Shown in pieces: positions 54,068-63,495 of a DNA stretch of 64,000 nucleotides. The position numbers were made by a program, and so were the translations under genes. The stretch spans positions 5,055,118 to 5,119,117 of the forward strand of contig NZ_BDUB01000001.1 of assembly GCF_002218065.1 (NCBI RefSeq), in the 5' to 3' direction. Positions within the stretch are counted from its first letter, which is position 1; each line of letters opens with the position of its first letter. The stretch comes from Nodularia sp. NIES-3585 (GTDB lineage Bacteria; Cyanobacteriota; Cyanobacteriia; Cyanobacteriales; Nostocaceae). The notes beneath the pieces were generated by a model. That model had not been told where the DNA came from. It saw only the letters and a list, made by a program, of their open reading frames with translations, and made no database searches.

Positions 54068-54355
54068 TTAGCAATAAGCTGTGACATCTTCACCGCATTC
54101 ATCAGCAAGATAACAAAGCGCTTTGAACCGCAGACTTACTAATTGCTCGTACAGGGGATTTAATTTACACATTGCCGGAATGTGAAACAGCTGATAGCCA
54201 AACAGTTTAACGTCTCTTTCAAAGGGACATTGAGCAGGTATAGCTTTACACAAAAAATGCGCTAGTTTAGCACTATGGATCTCTCTACTTTCTAACCATT
54301 GACGAACTGAGTGTAGTAGGGGATTGTGTAACTGGGTATGAGTCAAGCTGGCCAT
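54068..54355 (-). CDS. Mo-dependent nitrogenase C-terminal-like protein
   Basis: 95 residues. The segment IPAMCKLNPLYEQLVSLRF and the ending ADECGEDVTAYC match the small family annotated as Mo-dependent nitrogenase C-terminus (PF06967), found mainly in cyanobacteria. The name comes from a NifH-fused version; a direct role in nitrogen fixation is not established. Five or six Cys could bind metal. It is a single gene here. Confidence 0.75.
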   Translation of the reverse strand: MASLTHTQLHNPLLHSVRQWLESREIHSAKLAHFLCKAIPAQCPFERDVKLFGYQLFHIPAMCKLNPLYEQLVSLRFKALCYLADECGEDVTAYC

Positions 54356-54609
54356 GATGTTTCACCTTCAAAACTTATTAGCTAGGACGCTCTATAAAAT
54401 ACCTACATTTAAGTTATGTGAATTTATGTAGCGATTCTTTGTTCCTGGATTTTCTATATTTCACTACAAATGCTACTCTCTGCATTCCAGACTGGGGCTA
54501 AACGCTAGGCTAGATATAGCGTTTCTCGATTGTGTCCATTGCAATAACTTTCCGTAAAGGATGAAATTTGCGCTTTAAGTTGTACCCAGATCACAACGGA
54601 TATTGATTT

Positions 54610-55224
54610 ATGACCTTTAATTTTTTCTGTAACAAAAAGCTGTTGTTTGACCAATGGGCATTTAGCTACGACTGGCTTTTTCCGTCAGTAATTTACCAAG
54701 CTATCCATAAGCGGTTGCTAGAGTATGTGGATTTAGCAGAACGAGCCAATATACTTGACATGGGATGTGGTACTGGACGACTACTTGATCGCTTGGCTAC
54801 TAAGTTTCCTGATCTACGTGGCACTGGATTAGATTTATCATCTAATATGTTGCGGATAGCCAGACAGAGCGATCGCCACCATCCACGTTTAATTTATATT
54901 GAAGGTCAAGCAGAATCTTTACCCTTTGGTGAAGGTCAATTTGATGCTGTATTTAGTACTATTAGCTTCTTACACTATTTGGAACCTCAACAGGTGCTAA
55001 ATGAAGTAGCACGGGTGCTTTCTCCTGGTGGGCGCTTCTACTTAGTTGACATCACCACAAAAAAAGATACAGCACCGCAAGTGTTACCGATTTCTCCTCG
55101 TGGTATTAGATTATATAGCCCTAAACAACGTGAACTTTTCGGCTCATCGGCTGGATTATTGTGTTTGAGTCACGACTATTTACTAGGGCCAGTTTTGCTA
55201 ACAATTTTTGTGAAACCATCCTAG
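54610..55224 (+). CDS. Class I SAM-dependent methyltransferase
   Basis: 204 residues. Motif I is LDMGCGTGRLLDRL (about 49-62), followed by GLDLSSNMLRIA and the later LSPGGRFYLVDI. This is an UbiE/MenG-like fold; the substrate cannot be told. An AT-rich upstream region and a following hairpin suggest a single-gene transcript. Confidence 0.85.
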   Translation: MTFNFFCNKKLLFDQWAFSYDWLFPSVIYQAIHKRLLEYVDLAERANILDMGCGTGRLLDRLATKFPDLRGTGLDLSSNMLRIARQSDRHHPRLIYIEGQAESLPFGEGQFDAVFSTISFLHYLEPQQVLNEVARVLSPGGRFYLVDITTKKDTAPQVLPISPRGIRLYSPKQRELFGSSAGLLCLSHDYLLGPVLLTIFVKPS

Positions 55225-55263
55225 AGTTCATGGCACATATTAGTGAATTTTAATAAAAAAGAT

Positions 55264-55290
55264 AGGGACTTATAATCTGGATAAGTCCCT
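55264..55290. terminator. Terminator between convergent genes
   Basis: AGGGACTTAT pairs perfectly with ATAAGTCCCT across a 7-nt loop. On the minus strand it is followed by ATCTTTTTTATT, so it best serves the PEP-CTERM gene. Confidence 0.65.
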
Positions 55291-55382
55291 TGTACATTTA
55301 TGCTAGTTCTAGCGCTCCATACTTTGGGTACTAAAGCTAGAATAGTAATCAATTAAATTTTTCATCCGGCTAGCTTTACTAC

Positions 55383-55997
55383 TTAAACAGAAGCTGGCTT
55401 TTTCTTTAGGTATCCAGTCAGTGAACCAATTGCTAATAAGCCTAATATTACTCCAGGTTCAGGAATAACAGTTGCTGTCAACTGACCGCCAATATCCAAT
55501 CTACAATTAGGAAATGTGCTGCATACTTCTGGTGAAAGGTCATCTTTCAAGAATATTGTAGTCGTTGGCAATCCTTGAGTAGCATCTTGGAAAGTGTAGA
55601 AGAATAACCCTACTACATCTGTATTGAAATTACTTCCTAAGTCAAAACCAGTAGGTGTATCAAAACTGCCGCTTTGCAGAACAGTCTTTGTAACTGTGTC
55701 AAAATTAAAATTGAAACTGCTGCTGGGATTGGGAAAATTGTAACTGAAGTTTTGCAATAAATTTCCCTCTGGATTGAAGAAGGAAATGTCAAAACTATCC
55801 AACTGGTCACCAGTAACAACGCTTCCCAGAAAACTATCATCAAAGCTGAAGCGCCCTAATGCAGAATAACCTTGGTCTCCTATCCAGTCAAGCTGAAATG
55901 AAGCCGCATCAGCACTAGAAATATTAACTAAAGTCGCCATTGAGGTGACAGTAGCAACAGCTACAGTAGCTGTGATTTTGTTGTAAATGCTTTTCAT
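55383..55997 (-). CDS. PEP-CTERM sorting-domain protein
   Basis: 204 residues with a signal peptide (cleavage near residue 32, SADAA). The mature region is beta-rich (Phe/Asn/Ser-rich) with a single Cys pair (CSTFPNC). The C-terminus shows the PEP-CTERM signal: IPEPGVILGLLAIGSLTGYLKKK. The cargo role is unknown; exopolysaccharide-linked surface display is expected for this class. Confidence 0.8.
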   Translation of the reverse strand: MKSIYNKITATVAVATVTSMATLVNISSADAASFQLDWIGDQGYSALGRFSFDDSFLGSVVTGDQLDSFDISFFNPEGNLLQNFSYNFPNPSSSFNFNFDTVTKTVLQSGSFDTPTGFDLGSNFNTDVVGLFFYTFQDATQGLPTTTIFLKDDLSPEVCSTFPNCRLDIGGQLTATVIPEPGVILGLLAIGSLTGYLKKKPASV

Positions 55998-56602
55998 TTT
56001 TTTGATAACAGCAGTAGTTTGGGTATTGTTTGTGATTGCTGACAGAATTTATATCAATGTTGATAAGAACAGTGATTATTTCTGCCAAAGATGGATTCTG
56101 GAAAATAAATTATTTTCCCAATTAGACGCGTAAAAACATAACAAAGCTGATATTAACAGGATTGCTATCTACAACCAGATGCTTTAGCCTCTGGACGTTA
56201 CGATTAAAAAGGGTGTTTTTGAATTTCATTAATTTCCCAAACACCTTTGGGGAGATTTTATCATTAGATTCAATATATTTCCGAGATTTAATATTTAATT
56301 TTTCAAAGACTTTTAATTAAAATTTCTGATTTTTTGAAAGCGCCGATTATTTTTATTTCATTAAACAAAGCTTTAATTTCTCTTAACCAAAATTTAGTTC
56401 GTTAGTATCAGACATTTTTATATATTTAATTAGTGGTAGAAGATATGAGCGCCCTTTGGACGCGATTACAAGCCTACAATAAATGAAAGAAACACATTGA
56501 GATTAAAAACCTCAAATCCTTAGCCTACAAGCGTTAAGAACTGTGCTTTTTAGGAGTTGGACGCTACTTTAAATAAAAAATTTCCACCTATTATTGAGAA
56601 TA

Positions 56603-56753
56603 TATAGGAATCCTATTTGATGATTGAAAAATCTAAGTATATGTAGGGTGTGTTATGGCTTTAGCCTAACGCACCGTCTTCTGGGTCTTGGTGCCATACT
56701 CTCCTCGATCACACACCCTACCTGTGTTTCATCAATCAAATATCAGTCCTATA
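56603..56753. mobile_element. MITE-like element, family B copy 3 (uninterrupted)
   Basis: 151 bp with ends TATAGGAATCCTATTTGATG and TCAAATATCAGTCCTATA. It represents the undisrupted form of copy 2, including the intact site TAAGTATATGTAGGG. Confidence 0.75.
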
Positions 56754-57065
56754 GATTCCATCAGGTTCAGATCAGCATAATTGTCAGTTAGGCTTCGCGC
56801 TTCCTTATATGCCATCTGCGTAAATGTTGAATTTTGATTGTTTATATTTAAAATTCATGACAAATGGTGACTGATACATTAATTATTTTTATACCAAAAG
56901 ATAATAAATTTCAATAAAATAGAAAGAGAAGTAAAGATATAATTTTGTGTATTTTATTGTTATTTGTAGAAAAATTAATTTATAGGCTGAATATAGCAAT
57001 ATTTTTCCCATAAACTCGCTTCTTAATTAGAATTAAATTTCAATAAATAATCATTTATCAAGTAG

Positions 57066-57095
57066 CTAAACATTAAATTAACCATTACCTCAACT
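57066..57095 (+). promoter_or_regulatory. Candidate Pho box upstream of phoX
   Basis: Three 8-bp units spaced by 3 bp: CTAAACAT, ATTAACCA and CCTCAACT. Against the cyanobacterial consensus CTTAACCT they match 6, 6 and 5 of 8. The context (a PhoX phosphatase 54 bp downstream) supports PhoB control; the sequence alone is weak. Confidence 0.3.
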
Positions 57096-57148
57096 TAATC
57101 AAAGCCACCTAATGTTTACTTGTCATTTTATGCGAGCCAAATATTCTC

Positions 57149-58447
57149 ATGGGATATTCAAGACGTAAATTTTTTGGATTAGCCGGTACTACTGCTGCTG
57201 GCACTTTGATGGCTTCTCCCTTGCAAGCTCTTCTTGCTAAAAAAGCTTTTGGTCAAACAACGATAGGATATGGTTCGCTTGTACCAGATCCAAATAATAT
57301 ATTAGAGTTACCAGCAGGATTTCAGTATCGAATTTTATCTCGCACAAACGATATGATGGCTGATGGTAATCCAGTACCTGGCGGTCAAGATGGTATGGGA
57401 GCTTTCCAAGGGCCTAGAGGCACAACTATTCTGGTTTGCAACCACGAACTGAGCAACAATTCTGGTACAGAAGTAAGAGTGTCAAATCGCTACGATGCCG
57501 TTAGTAGAGGTGGTACTACGACCTTAGTTGTGGGGTCAAATCGTCAGTTAATCAAACAGTTCGCCTCTATCGGTGGCACTATTCGTAACTGTGCAGGTGG
57601 TATAACTCCCTGGGGTTCATGGATTACCTGTGAAGAAAATACCAGCACACCTGGTAACGGAATGACGCAATTTCACGGTTATAACTTTGAGGTTCCAGCT
57701 AGCGCTACCTCTCCTGTGGAACCAGTGCCTCTAATTGATATGGGACGGTTTAATCACGAAGCTGTGGCCGTAGATCCTGAAACTGGATATGTTTATGAAA
57801 CTGAAGATAGAGGAGATAGCCTCTTCTACCGTTTTATCCCCAATGTACCTGGAAAGTTAGCAGAAGGCGGCGAACTCCAAGCTATGGTGATAGTCGGCAA
57901 ACCTTCTGTAAACACTAATAATCGCGGTTCAAATGCTGGTCAGTTCGTAGTGGGAGAGAGCTATTCTGTAGAGTGGGTCAAGATTCCTAATCCTAATCCA
58001 ACTTCAGATGATGTTAGAACACAAGGTTACAGCTTAGGCGCAGCCCAATTTTCCCGTGGGGAAGGTATTTGGTATGGCGACGGTGACATTTATTTCTGCG
58101 CTACAAATGGCGGATTGATCGGCCGTGGTCAAGTCTGGCGCTACACTCCTGGGGCAGAAACAATTGAACTGTTTGTCGAATCTCAATCGGCAGATGAACT
58201 TAAGGCTCCAGATAATATAGTTGTGACACCTTTCGGTGACCTGATCCTCTGTGAAGATGCTTCTGGTACCAATTTCTTAAGAGGTGTAACTCCCGAAGGA
58301 AAACTCTACGATTTTGCACGTAACGCTTTAAATGGCAGTGAGTTTGCTGGAGCTTGTTTCTCACCTGATGGTCTGACTATGTTCGTCAACATCCAAAGCC
58401 CTGGTATTAGTTTGGCAATCTGGGGTCCTTGGAACAGTAGAAGATAA
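57149..58447 (+). CDS. PhoX-type alkaline phosphatase (Tat-exported)
   Basis: 432 residues. A Tat signal (SRRKFFGLAG, then ASPLQAL) occupies the first 35. The PhoX/DUF839 domain follows, with CNHELSNN, CEENTSTPG, RFNHEA and ETEDRGDS, candidate Ca/Fe-binding segments. PhoX enzymes hydrolyse phosphomonoesters in the periplasm under phosphate limitation. The protein is shorter than some PhoX but has the central motifs. Confidence 0.85.
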   Translation: MGYSRRKFFGLAGTTAAGTLMASPLQALLAKKAFGQTTIGYGSLVPDPNNILELPAGFQYRILSRTNDMMADGNPVPGGQDGMGAFQGPRGTTILVCNHELSNNSGTEVRVSNRYDAVSRGGTTTLVVGSNRQLIKQFASIGGTIRNCAGGITPWGSWITCEENTSTPGNGMTQFHGYNFEVPASATSPVEPVPLIDMGRFNHEAVAVDPETGYVYETEDRGDSLFYRFIPNVPGKLAEGGELQAMVIVGKPSVNTNNRGSNAGQFVVGESYSVEWVKIPNPNPTSDDVRTQGYSLGAAQFSRGEGIWYGDGDIYFCATNGGLIGRGQVWRYTPGAETIELFVESQSADELKAPDNIVVTPFGDLILCEDASGTNFLRGVTPEGKLYDFARNALNGSEFAGACFSPDGLTMFVNIQSPGISLAIWGPWNSRR

Positions 58448-58533
58448 TATATTCTCCCAATACTGAATCAGGGTGATTTTTAGGGAAAAAGCGATCGCTT
58501 GACCTCAAAGTAGCGAATGGCGATCGCTTTCAA

Positions 58534-59118
58534 TTAACATCGGCTCAGTGGTGGTAACATTTCTAAAACCATAATCTGCAAATCGGGAAACTCCAAGGGT
58601 GAAATAGTGGCATCTTCTGCCAAAATCACTACACTTTTATATCCTTCCTGAGTTGGTTCCCGAAAAACGTGCAATTGACGGCTAATCACATCTAACACCC
58701 AATAATCTGTAATTCCTGCCTGGGAGTAAGCTTTGGCTTTAGTCTCGCAGTCTAGTTTCAAACTGCTATTTGCTACCTCAATAATCAGATAAACTTCAGG
58801 TGGTGTCGGGTGGTGATCTGCGTAGTCTAAAGGGTCTACTTTAACAACAGCAATATCCGGTTCTGGTTCAGATCGTTCATTTAACTGGATTGGGTCTTGG
58901 ATAGATACCCACGCCCGATTTCCTAACCGATTTTGCAGTAACTTATCTGTTCTCCCCACTGCTGACCGATGGGCTGTTCCTTTGGCAATCATCCAGATAA
59001 TTTTTCCTTCTAGAAGTTCCACTCGTTCGTCTGCACCAAAAATTCCCGCCTCAGCCATCCGATGGTATTCTTCAACGGTCCACAGGCGAAGCGGTAAAGT
59101 CGTTTCTGTATTTTGCAT
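58534..59118 (-). CDS. Uma2-family restriction-endonuclease-like protein (DUF820)
   Basis: 194 residues. A PD-(D/E)xK-type fold is indicated by EPEPDIAVV (about 90-98) and YLIIEVANSS (about 118-127), followed by Lys in CETKAKAY. These proteins are very abundant in cyanobacteria and their role is unsettled. It stands alone, with no methylase or toxin partner. Confidence 0.85.
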   Translation of the reverse strand: MQNTETTLPLRLWTVEEYHRMAEAGIFGADERVELLEGKIIWMIAKGTAHRSAVGRTDKLLQNRLGNRAWVSIQDPIQLNERSEPEPDIAVVKVDPLDYADHHPTPPEVYLIIEVANSSLKLDCETKAKAYSQAGITDYWVLDVISRQLHVFREPTQEGYKSVVILAEDATISPLEFPDLQIMVLEMLPPLSRC

Positions 59119-59230
59119 AGCTTGTCTAGCAAATGTGAATCGTGGGTATTCATATCATAGCATTTTAGCTTGACATATTAAGATAAGTATGGTATTGAGT
59201 ACCCGACTATGCACCCCAAACAACCAATAA

Positions 59231-59266
59231 CCAATGACTAATGACTAATGACTAATGACTAATGAC
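59231..59266. repeat. Heptanucleotide tandem repeat (TGACTAA type)
   Basis: Four full TGACTAA units plus a partial one. The repeat runs into the 3' end of the HAD gene and supplies its last codons and stop. Confidence 0.8.
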
Positions 59267-59983
59267 AATTTCATTTAGTTGATTAATCACCACATCCGCG
59301 CCTTGGACATGATCTGACTTACCCACCCAAGTAATACCAATACAACCTGCGGCTTTAGCATTACGAGCCATTTGCATATCACCAACAGCATCTCCTACCA
59401 TCAATGTATTGCCGGGTTCTACCCCCAAAGCTTCACAAGCCTGTAAAAATAACACTGGATCTGGTTTACTGGGGCCGTCATCAACTCCTTTTTGTAGCTG
59501 GATGTAATCAGTTAACTCGTGTCGTGCTACAAAATCACTGACTTCGGATGTAGTTGCGGCGGAAATAATACCGAGTTTAATTCCTGCTGCTGACAAAGAC
59601 TTTAACAGATCCAAGCTACCTGCAAATAGTGGTGCAGGAGTTGTACCCAGATATTTTTCTGCTTCATCTAAGGATTGACGAGCTATTTTTAAAGATTCAA
59701 ACCATCCTTTCCCAGTTTCAGCAATATATGCAGCTGCGGCAATTTCCGTTTCCCGGCGACTGGCTACGGCGATTAAACCTGCTGGATCTAAAGTATTGCT
59801 ATTGATGCCAAAGGCCATTAATAAAGGTTCGCCAATTCCCGGAACTTGTGCGTCTATCATCCGCGCACTTTTTTGTCCAAGCGATCGCAAATACGCTTCA
59901 GAATCTTCTAATGTGCCGTTTTTGTCAAAAAAAATTGCCTGGATATTGGAAAAGCTGATGTTTCTACATTTAATAGTTACCAA
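59252..59983 (-). CDS. HAD-superfamily hydrolase (phosphoglycolate phosphatase-like)
   Basis: 243 residues. Motif I is FFDKNGTL (the second Asp is replaced by Asn), motif II SAATTS near residue 142, and motif III/IV region PSKPDP and VGDAVGDM. A C1-type helical cap lies after motif I. There is no ATG near the start; a TTG at 59983 is preceded by an in-frame TGA, so a TTG (or ATT) start is required. The last residues (VISH) come from the tandem repeat. The N in place of D is seen in some HAD subfamilies and does not by itself mean inactivity. Confidence 0.75.
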   Translation of the reverse strand: MVTIKCRNISFSNIQAIFFDKNGTLEDSEAYLRSLGQKSARMIDAQVPGIGEPLLMAFGINSNTLDPAGLIAVASRRETEIAAAAYIAETGKGWFESLKIARQSLDEAEKYLGTTPAPLFAGSLDLLKSLSAAGIKLGIISAATTSEVSDFVARHELTDYIQLQKGVDDGPSKPDPVLFLQACEALGVEPGNTLMVGDAVGDMQMARNAKAAGCIGITWVGKSDHVQGADVVINQLNEIVISH

Positions 59984-60021
59984 AATATTTCACCCCATTT
60001 AATTCCAAATAATCTTTAGCA

Positions 60022-60048
60022 CAAAAAAAGAGGGGTGTTCCCTCTTTA
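60022..60048 (-). terminator. Rho-independent terminator of rps1
   Basis: AAGAGGG and CCCTCTT pair and are followed on the minus strand by TTTTTTT. It lies 127 bp after the rps1 stop. Confidence 0.85.
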
Positions 60049-60174
60049 ATTAGTAGTTTAATAATCTTAGTTATAAACCAGTTAAACTCCAGGCTTATTA
60101 GCCTTAATTGTCTCTCTGACCAAATGTAGCGAAGTGTTACCCTACCCATAACATAGTTTAGGTAGAGACTGTGT

Positions 60175-61428
60175 TCAACCTTCCTGTTCAACAGTCGCTG
60201 GAATCTCTTTTTCAGCCTCGGTTGCTGCTGGAGCTTCTTCTTCAACCGCAGTCACAGCCGATACCTCTTCGGTTGCTGCTGGAGCTTCTTCTTCAACCGC
60301 AGTCACAGCCGATACCTCTTCGGTTGCTGCTGGAGCTTCTTCTTCAACCGCAGTCACAGCCGATACCTCTTCGGTTGCTGCTGGAGCTTCTTCTTCAGCC
60401 GCAGTCACAGCCGATACTTCTTCTTGAGTTTCAGTTGTTACTAAAGTTTCTTCATCAGTTGTAGCTTCTACCGCTTCTTCAGCACCCACAACTTCCTCAG
60501 CTTCCGCAGGCGCAGCAGTAATACCTTGCTGTTTAGCTAGCATCTGTTCGCGATACTTAGCTGCCATTTCTTCCGCTTTATCATAAACCAAATCACGGTT
60601 TTTAATCATATCACCGGGTTCGGGTTCCAATTGCTTGGTAGACAAGGAAATCCGACCCCTTTCTGCGTCCAAATCAATGATCATGACTTTAACTTCGTCA
60701 TTGACATTGAACACGCTGTGAGGTGTATCAATATGCTCGTGAGAAATTTCAGAAATGTGTAGCAGTCCGCTAACACCACCAATATCAATAAATGCACCGT
60801 ATGGTTTGATACCACGAACCGTACCGATTACCACTTCTCCCACTTCTAAGCGGTTCATCTTACGCTCAACCAGCGCTCGACGGTGGGATAGAACTAGGCG
60901 GTTGCGTTCTTCGTCTACTTCTAGGAATTTCAATGGTAGTTCTTCGCCTACCAATTCTTCCTTCGGTTTGCGGGTACTGATGTGAGAACCTGGGATGAAG
61001 CCGCGTAATCCTTCAATGCGTACTAATGCACCACCACGGTTAGTAGCAAACACACCGGAACGAACAGTAGCATCTTCTGCTTGTAACTGTCGCACACGTT
61101 CCCAAGCCCGCATATATTCAATGCGACGAATGGAAAGAGTTAGCTGACCATCTTCGTTTTCATCGGTGAGGATGAAAAATTCTCTGGTTTCGTTTGATTG
61201 TAAAACTTCTTCCGGGGCATCGACCCGGTTAATAGACATTTCTTGTATGGGTATGTAGGCTGCTGTTTTAGCGCCTATGTCAATCAGAGCGCCGCGCGGC
61301 TCTATACTGAATACTGTACCTGGGACAATATCCCCAGGGCTGAAGTGATAATCATACTTGTCAAGTAGAGCAGCGAAATCTTCGTGAGTGAATCCAATTT
61401 CTGTAGCGGTTAAGTTCTGATTGACCAT
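60175..61428 (-). CDS. rps1: 30S ribosomal protein S1 with repetitive C-terminal extension
   Basis: 417 residues. Three S1 (OB-fold) RNA-binding domains lie at about 30-100, 115-185 and 198-270 (VPGTVFSIEPRGALIDIG, ATVRSGVFATNRGGALV and VVIGTVRGIKPYGAFIDIGG regions). S1 helps mRNA bind the 30S subunit. After about residue 300 comes an acidic Ala/Glu/Val tail containing four 17-residue repeats of EEVSAVTAVEEEAPAAT. The core is normal for cyanobacteria; the tail is longer than usual and probably disordered. Confidence 0.93.
   Translation of the reverse strand: MVNQNLTATEIGFTHEDFAALLDKYDYHFSPGDIVPGTVFSIEPRGALIDIGAKTAAYIPIQEMSINRVDAPEEVLQSNETREFFILTDENEDGQLTLSIRRIEYMRAWERVRQLQAEDATVRSGVFATNRGGALVRIEGLRGFIPGSHISTRKPKEELVGEELPLKFLEVDEERNRLVLSHRRALVERKMNRLEVGEVVIGTVRGIKPYGAFIDIGGVSGLLHISEISHEHIDTPHSVFNVNDEVKVMIIDLDAERGRISLSTKQLEPEPGDMIKNRDLVYDKAEEMAAKYREQMLAKQQGITAAPAEAEEVVGAEEAVEATTDEETLVTTETQEEVSAVTAAEEEAPAATEEVSAVTAVEEEAPAATEEVSAVTAVEEEAPAATEEVSAVTAVEEEAPAATEAEKEIPATVEQEG
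60219..60422. repeat. 51-bp tandem repeat, four copies, in the rps1 3' end
   Basis: Units start at 60219, 60270, 60321 and 60372 with CGGTTGCTGCTGGAGC. They are nearly identical, the last being slightly diverged. The 51-bp length keeps the reading frame. Confidence 0.95.
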
Positions 61429-61736
61429 GCTAATTTGTTCCTGGTTCTAGTCTCCGTAAGGGTTGTGGCATAGGCGTGATGTATATGCTAAGGCACTAGG
61501 CGGGAGGTACACCTACATCTTTTTTTTATCCTAGCGCAGAAAAGCTAGTATTAACACATATTAACTTCTAGATAGAATATTCTATCACATATTCTAGAAA
61601 TTTTTTATTTATTCATTCGTTAATTTTGGGAATTTCATCCTTCAAAGGTATTGACAAAAGTAGATATCCGCCGCTACCACCATTGGTAACAGCGGATAAC
61701 AGGTTTAGATGCTCTTAAATCTCTGGTAAGAGCAGT
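61429..61736. other. rps1 leader and psbT 3' region
   Basis: 308 bp. It contains AT-rich boxes (for example ATAGAATATTCTATC at about 61571-61585, a palindrome) and the likely promoter of rps1. It also holds the end of the psbB-psbT transcript. No gene was seen. Confidence 0.4.
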
Positions 61737-61844
61737 CTATTTTTCTTCTTTCTTTTCGATGCGGGGTGGTTCGCGGAATGCGATCGCAAAGAAAAGAACT
61801 CCTATGGCCAGAGCCAAAATCAAGATGTATGCAACGCTTTCCAT
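61737..61844 (-). CDS. psbT: Photosystem II protein PsbT
   Basis: 35 residues starting [20 protein letters not shown] and ending with RIEKKEEK. One membrane helix; PsbT sits at the PSII dimer interface and supports QA repair. CAGGAG lies about 9 nt upstream of the ATG. It follows psbB by 118 bp on the same strand, the usual cyanobacterial and plastid order. Confidence 0.96.
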   Translation of the reverse strand: MESVAYILILALAIGVLFFAIAFREPPRIEKKEEK

Positions 61845-61962
61845 ATTAAAAGCTCCTGCCTAACCAGCCTATAAAGATAGTTTATCAGTCTATGAGATGA
61901 GGTTTTGAGGATGGGGTGTGAGAGAAATTATTTCCCAGTCCCCACTCCCCAATTCCCTAAAA

Positions 61963-63495
61963 TTAAAGAGCTTCCTTCCGGCGGGTAGATTTGTCACCCA
62001 CTTTCTGGAATAGACCCCATTCAACTTGTTCTTCAAGGTCAGCATCAACACCAGCAAAAACGTCTCGGTAGATTGTCCGAGAACCATGCCAGAGATGACC
62101 AAAGAAGAATAGCAACGCAAATACAGCGTGTCCAAAGGTAAACCAACCTCTGGGGCTAGTGCGGAATACACCGTCAGAATTCAAGGTTTCGCGGTCAAAA
62201 TCAAAGATTTCGCCACCTTGAGCCTTACGGGCATACTTCTTCACATCAGCTGGATCTGTAAAGGTTTGACCATTCAGGTCACCACCATAGAAGCTGACGG
62301 TTACACCAGTTTGTTCAAAGCTGTACTTAGATTCTGCCCGACGGAAAGGAATATCAGCTCGGATAATTCCATCCGCATCGGTCAAGATAACTGGGAAGGT
62401 TTCAAAGAAGTTGGGGAGACGACGCACGGTCAATTCTCTGCCTTTAGCATCTGTGAATACTGCGTGACCTTGCCAAGATTGGGCGATACCATCACCCTTG
62501 ACCATAGGCCCAGTCCGGAACAGACCGCCTTTAGCGGGGCTATTACCGACGTAATCATAGAAAGCCAGTTTTTCGGGAATTTCTGCCCAAGCTTCTGCAC
62601 GGGTTGCACCGTCAGCGATGCTACTTTGGACACGACGCTCAATTTCCTGAGTGAAGTAGCCTTGATCCCACTGATAACGAGTAGGGCCAAAGAGTTCAAT
62701 TGGAGTTGTCGCGTTACCGTACCACATCGTACCAGCAACAATGAAGGCTGCGAAGAATACCGCAGCAATACTGCTAGAAAGTACGGTTTCAATGTTCCCC
62801 ATCCGCAGAGCTTTGTATAGCCGTTCGGGAGGTCTAACTGTGAGGTGGAATAAACCAGCAATAATGCCAACAACGCCTGCGGCGATATGGTGAGCAACAA
62901 CGCCACCAGGATTGAATGGGTCGAACCCAGCCGGTCCCCATTCTGGTGCTACTGCTTGGATGCTACCAGTGACTCCGTAGGCATCAGTGACCCACATACC
63001 TGGGCCAAATAGTCCGGTGAGGTGAAAAGCACCAAAGCCAAAACAAAGTAAACCAGATAAGAACAGGTGAATGCCAAACATTTTTGGCAAGTCTAAAGCA
63101 GGTTCACCAGTACGAGGATCTCTAAAGAGTTCCAAATCCCAGTAAACCCAGTGCCATACAGCAGCTAGGAATAATAAACCAGAAAGAACAATGTGAGCGG
63201 CGGCTACACCTTCAAACGACCAGAAACCAGGGTCGCTAGCGGCGCTACCAGTTACGACGCTCCAGCCACCCCAAGATTCGGTAACACCTAAACGGGACAT
63301 GAAAGGCAGGACGAACATTCCTTGCCGCCACATCGGGTTAAGAACCGGATCACTGGGGTCATAAATAGCTAGTTCGTACAGTGCCATTGAACCAGCCCAG
63401 CCTGCTACTAAGGCTGTGTGCATCAAGTGTACAGAAATCAACCGACCTGGATCATTCAGAACGACTGTGTGTACTCGGTACCAGGGTAGTCCCAT
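61963..63495 (-). CDS. psbB: Photosystem II CP47 chlorophyll apoprotein
   Basis: 510 residues, the standard length. Six membrane helices and the large lumenal loop bind chlorophyll and carotene as the inner antenna of PSII. The N-terminus [18 protein letters not shown] and the C-terminal FGHLWHGSR region are highly conserved. GGAGGA lies about 10 nt upstream of the ATG at 63495. psbT follows in the same transcript direction. Confidence 0.98.
   Translation of the reverse strand: MGLPWYRVHTVVLNDPGRLISVHLMHTALVAGWAGSMALYELAIYDPSDPVLNPMWRQGMFVLPFMSRLGVTESWGGWSVVTGSAASDPGFWSFEGVAAAHIVLSGLLFLAAVWHWVYWDLELFRDPRTGEPALDLPKMFGIHLFLSGLLCFGFGAFHLTGLFGPGMWVTDAYGVTGSIQAVAPEWGPAGFDPFNPGGVVAHHIAAGVVGIIAGLFHLTVRPPERLYKALRMGNIETVLSSSIAAVFFAAFIVAGTMWYGNATTPIELFGPTRYQWDQGYFTQEIERRVQSSIADGATRAEAWAEIPEKLAFYDYVGNSPAKGGLFRTGPMVKGDGIAQSWQGHAVFTDAKGRELTVRRLPNFFETFPVILTDADGIIRADIPFRRAESKYSFEQTGVTVSFYGGDLNGQTFTDPADVKKYARKAQGGEIFDFDRETLNSDGVFRTSPRGWFTFGHAVFALLFFFGHLWHGSRTIYRDVFAGVDADLEEQVEWGLFQKVGDKSTRRKEAL

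Larger units (their letters stand above)
55998..57148. other. 1,151-bp intergenic region
   Basis: AT-rich, with a MITE at 56603-56753 and a candidate Pho box at 57066-57095. I see no gene. It must contain divergent promoters for the PEP-CTERM and PhoX genes. Confidence 0.4.

Noticed and set aside
60171-60464. Plus-strand frame with repeated LLLQPQSQPIPL
   Set aside because: It lies antisense to the tandem repeat in rps1 and has no independent support.
62128-62820. 230-codon frame antisense to psbB
   Set aside because: A typical shadow frame over a highly conserved gene; no ribosome site and a protein without recognisable features.
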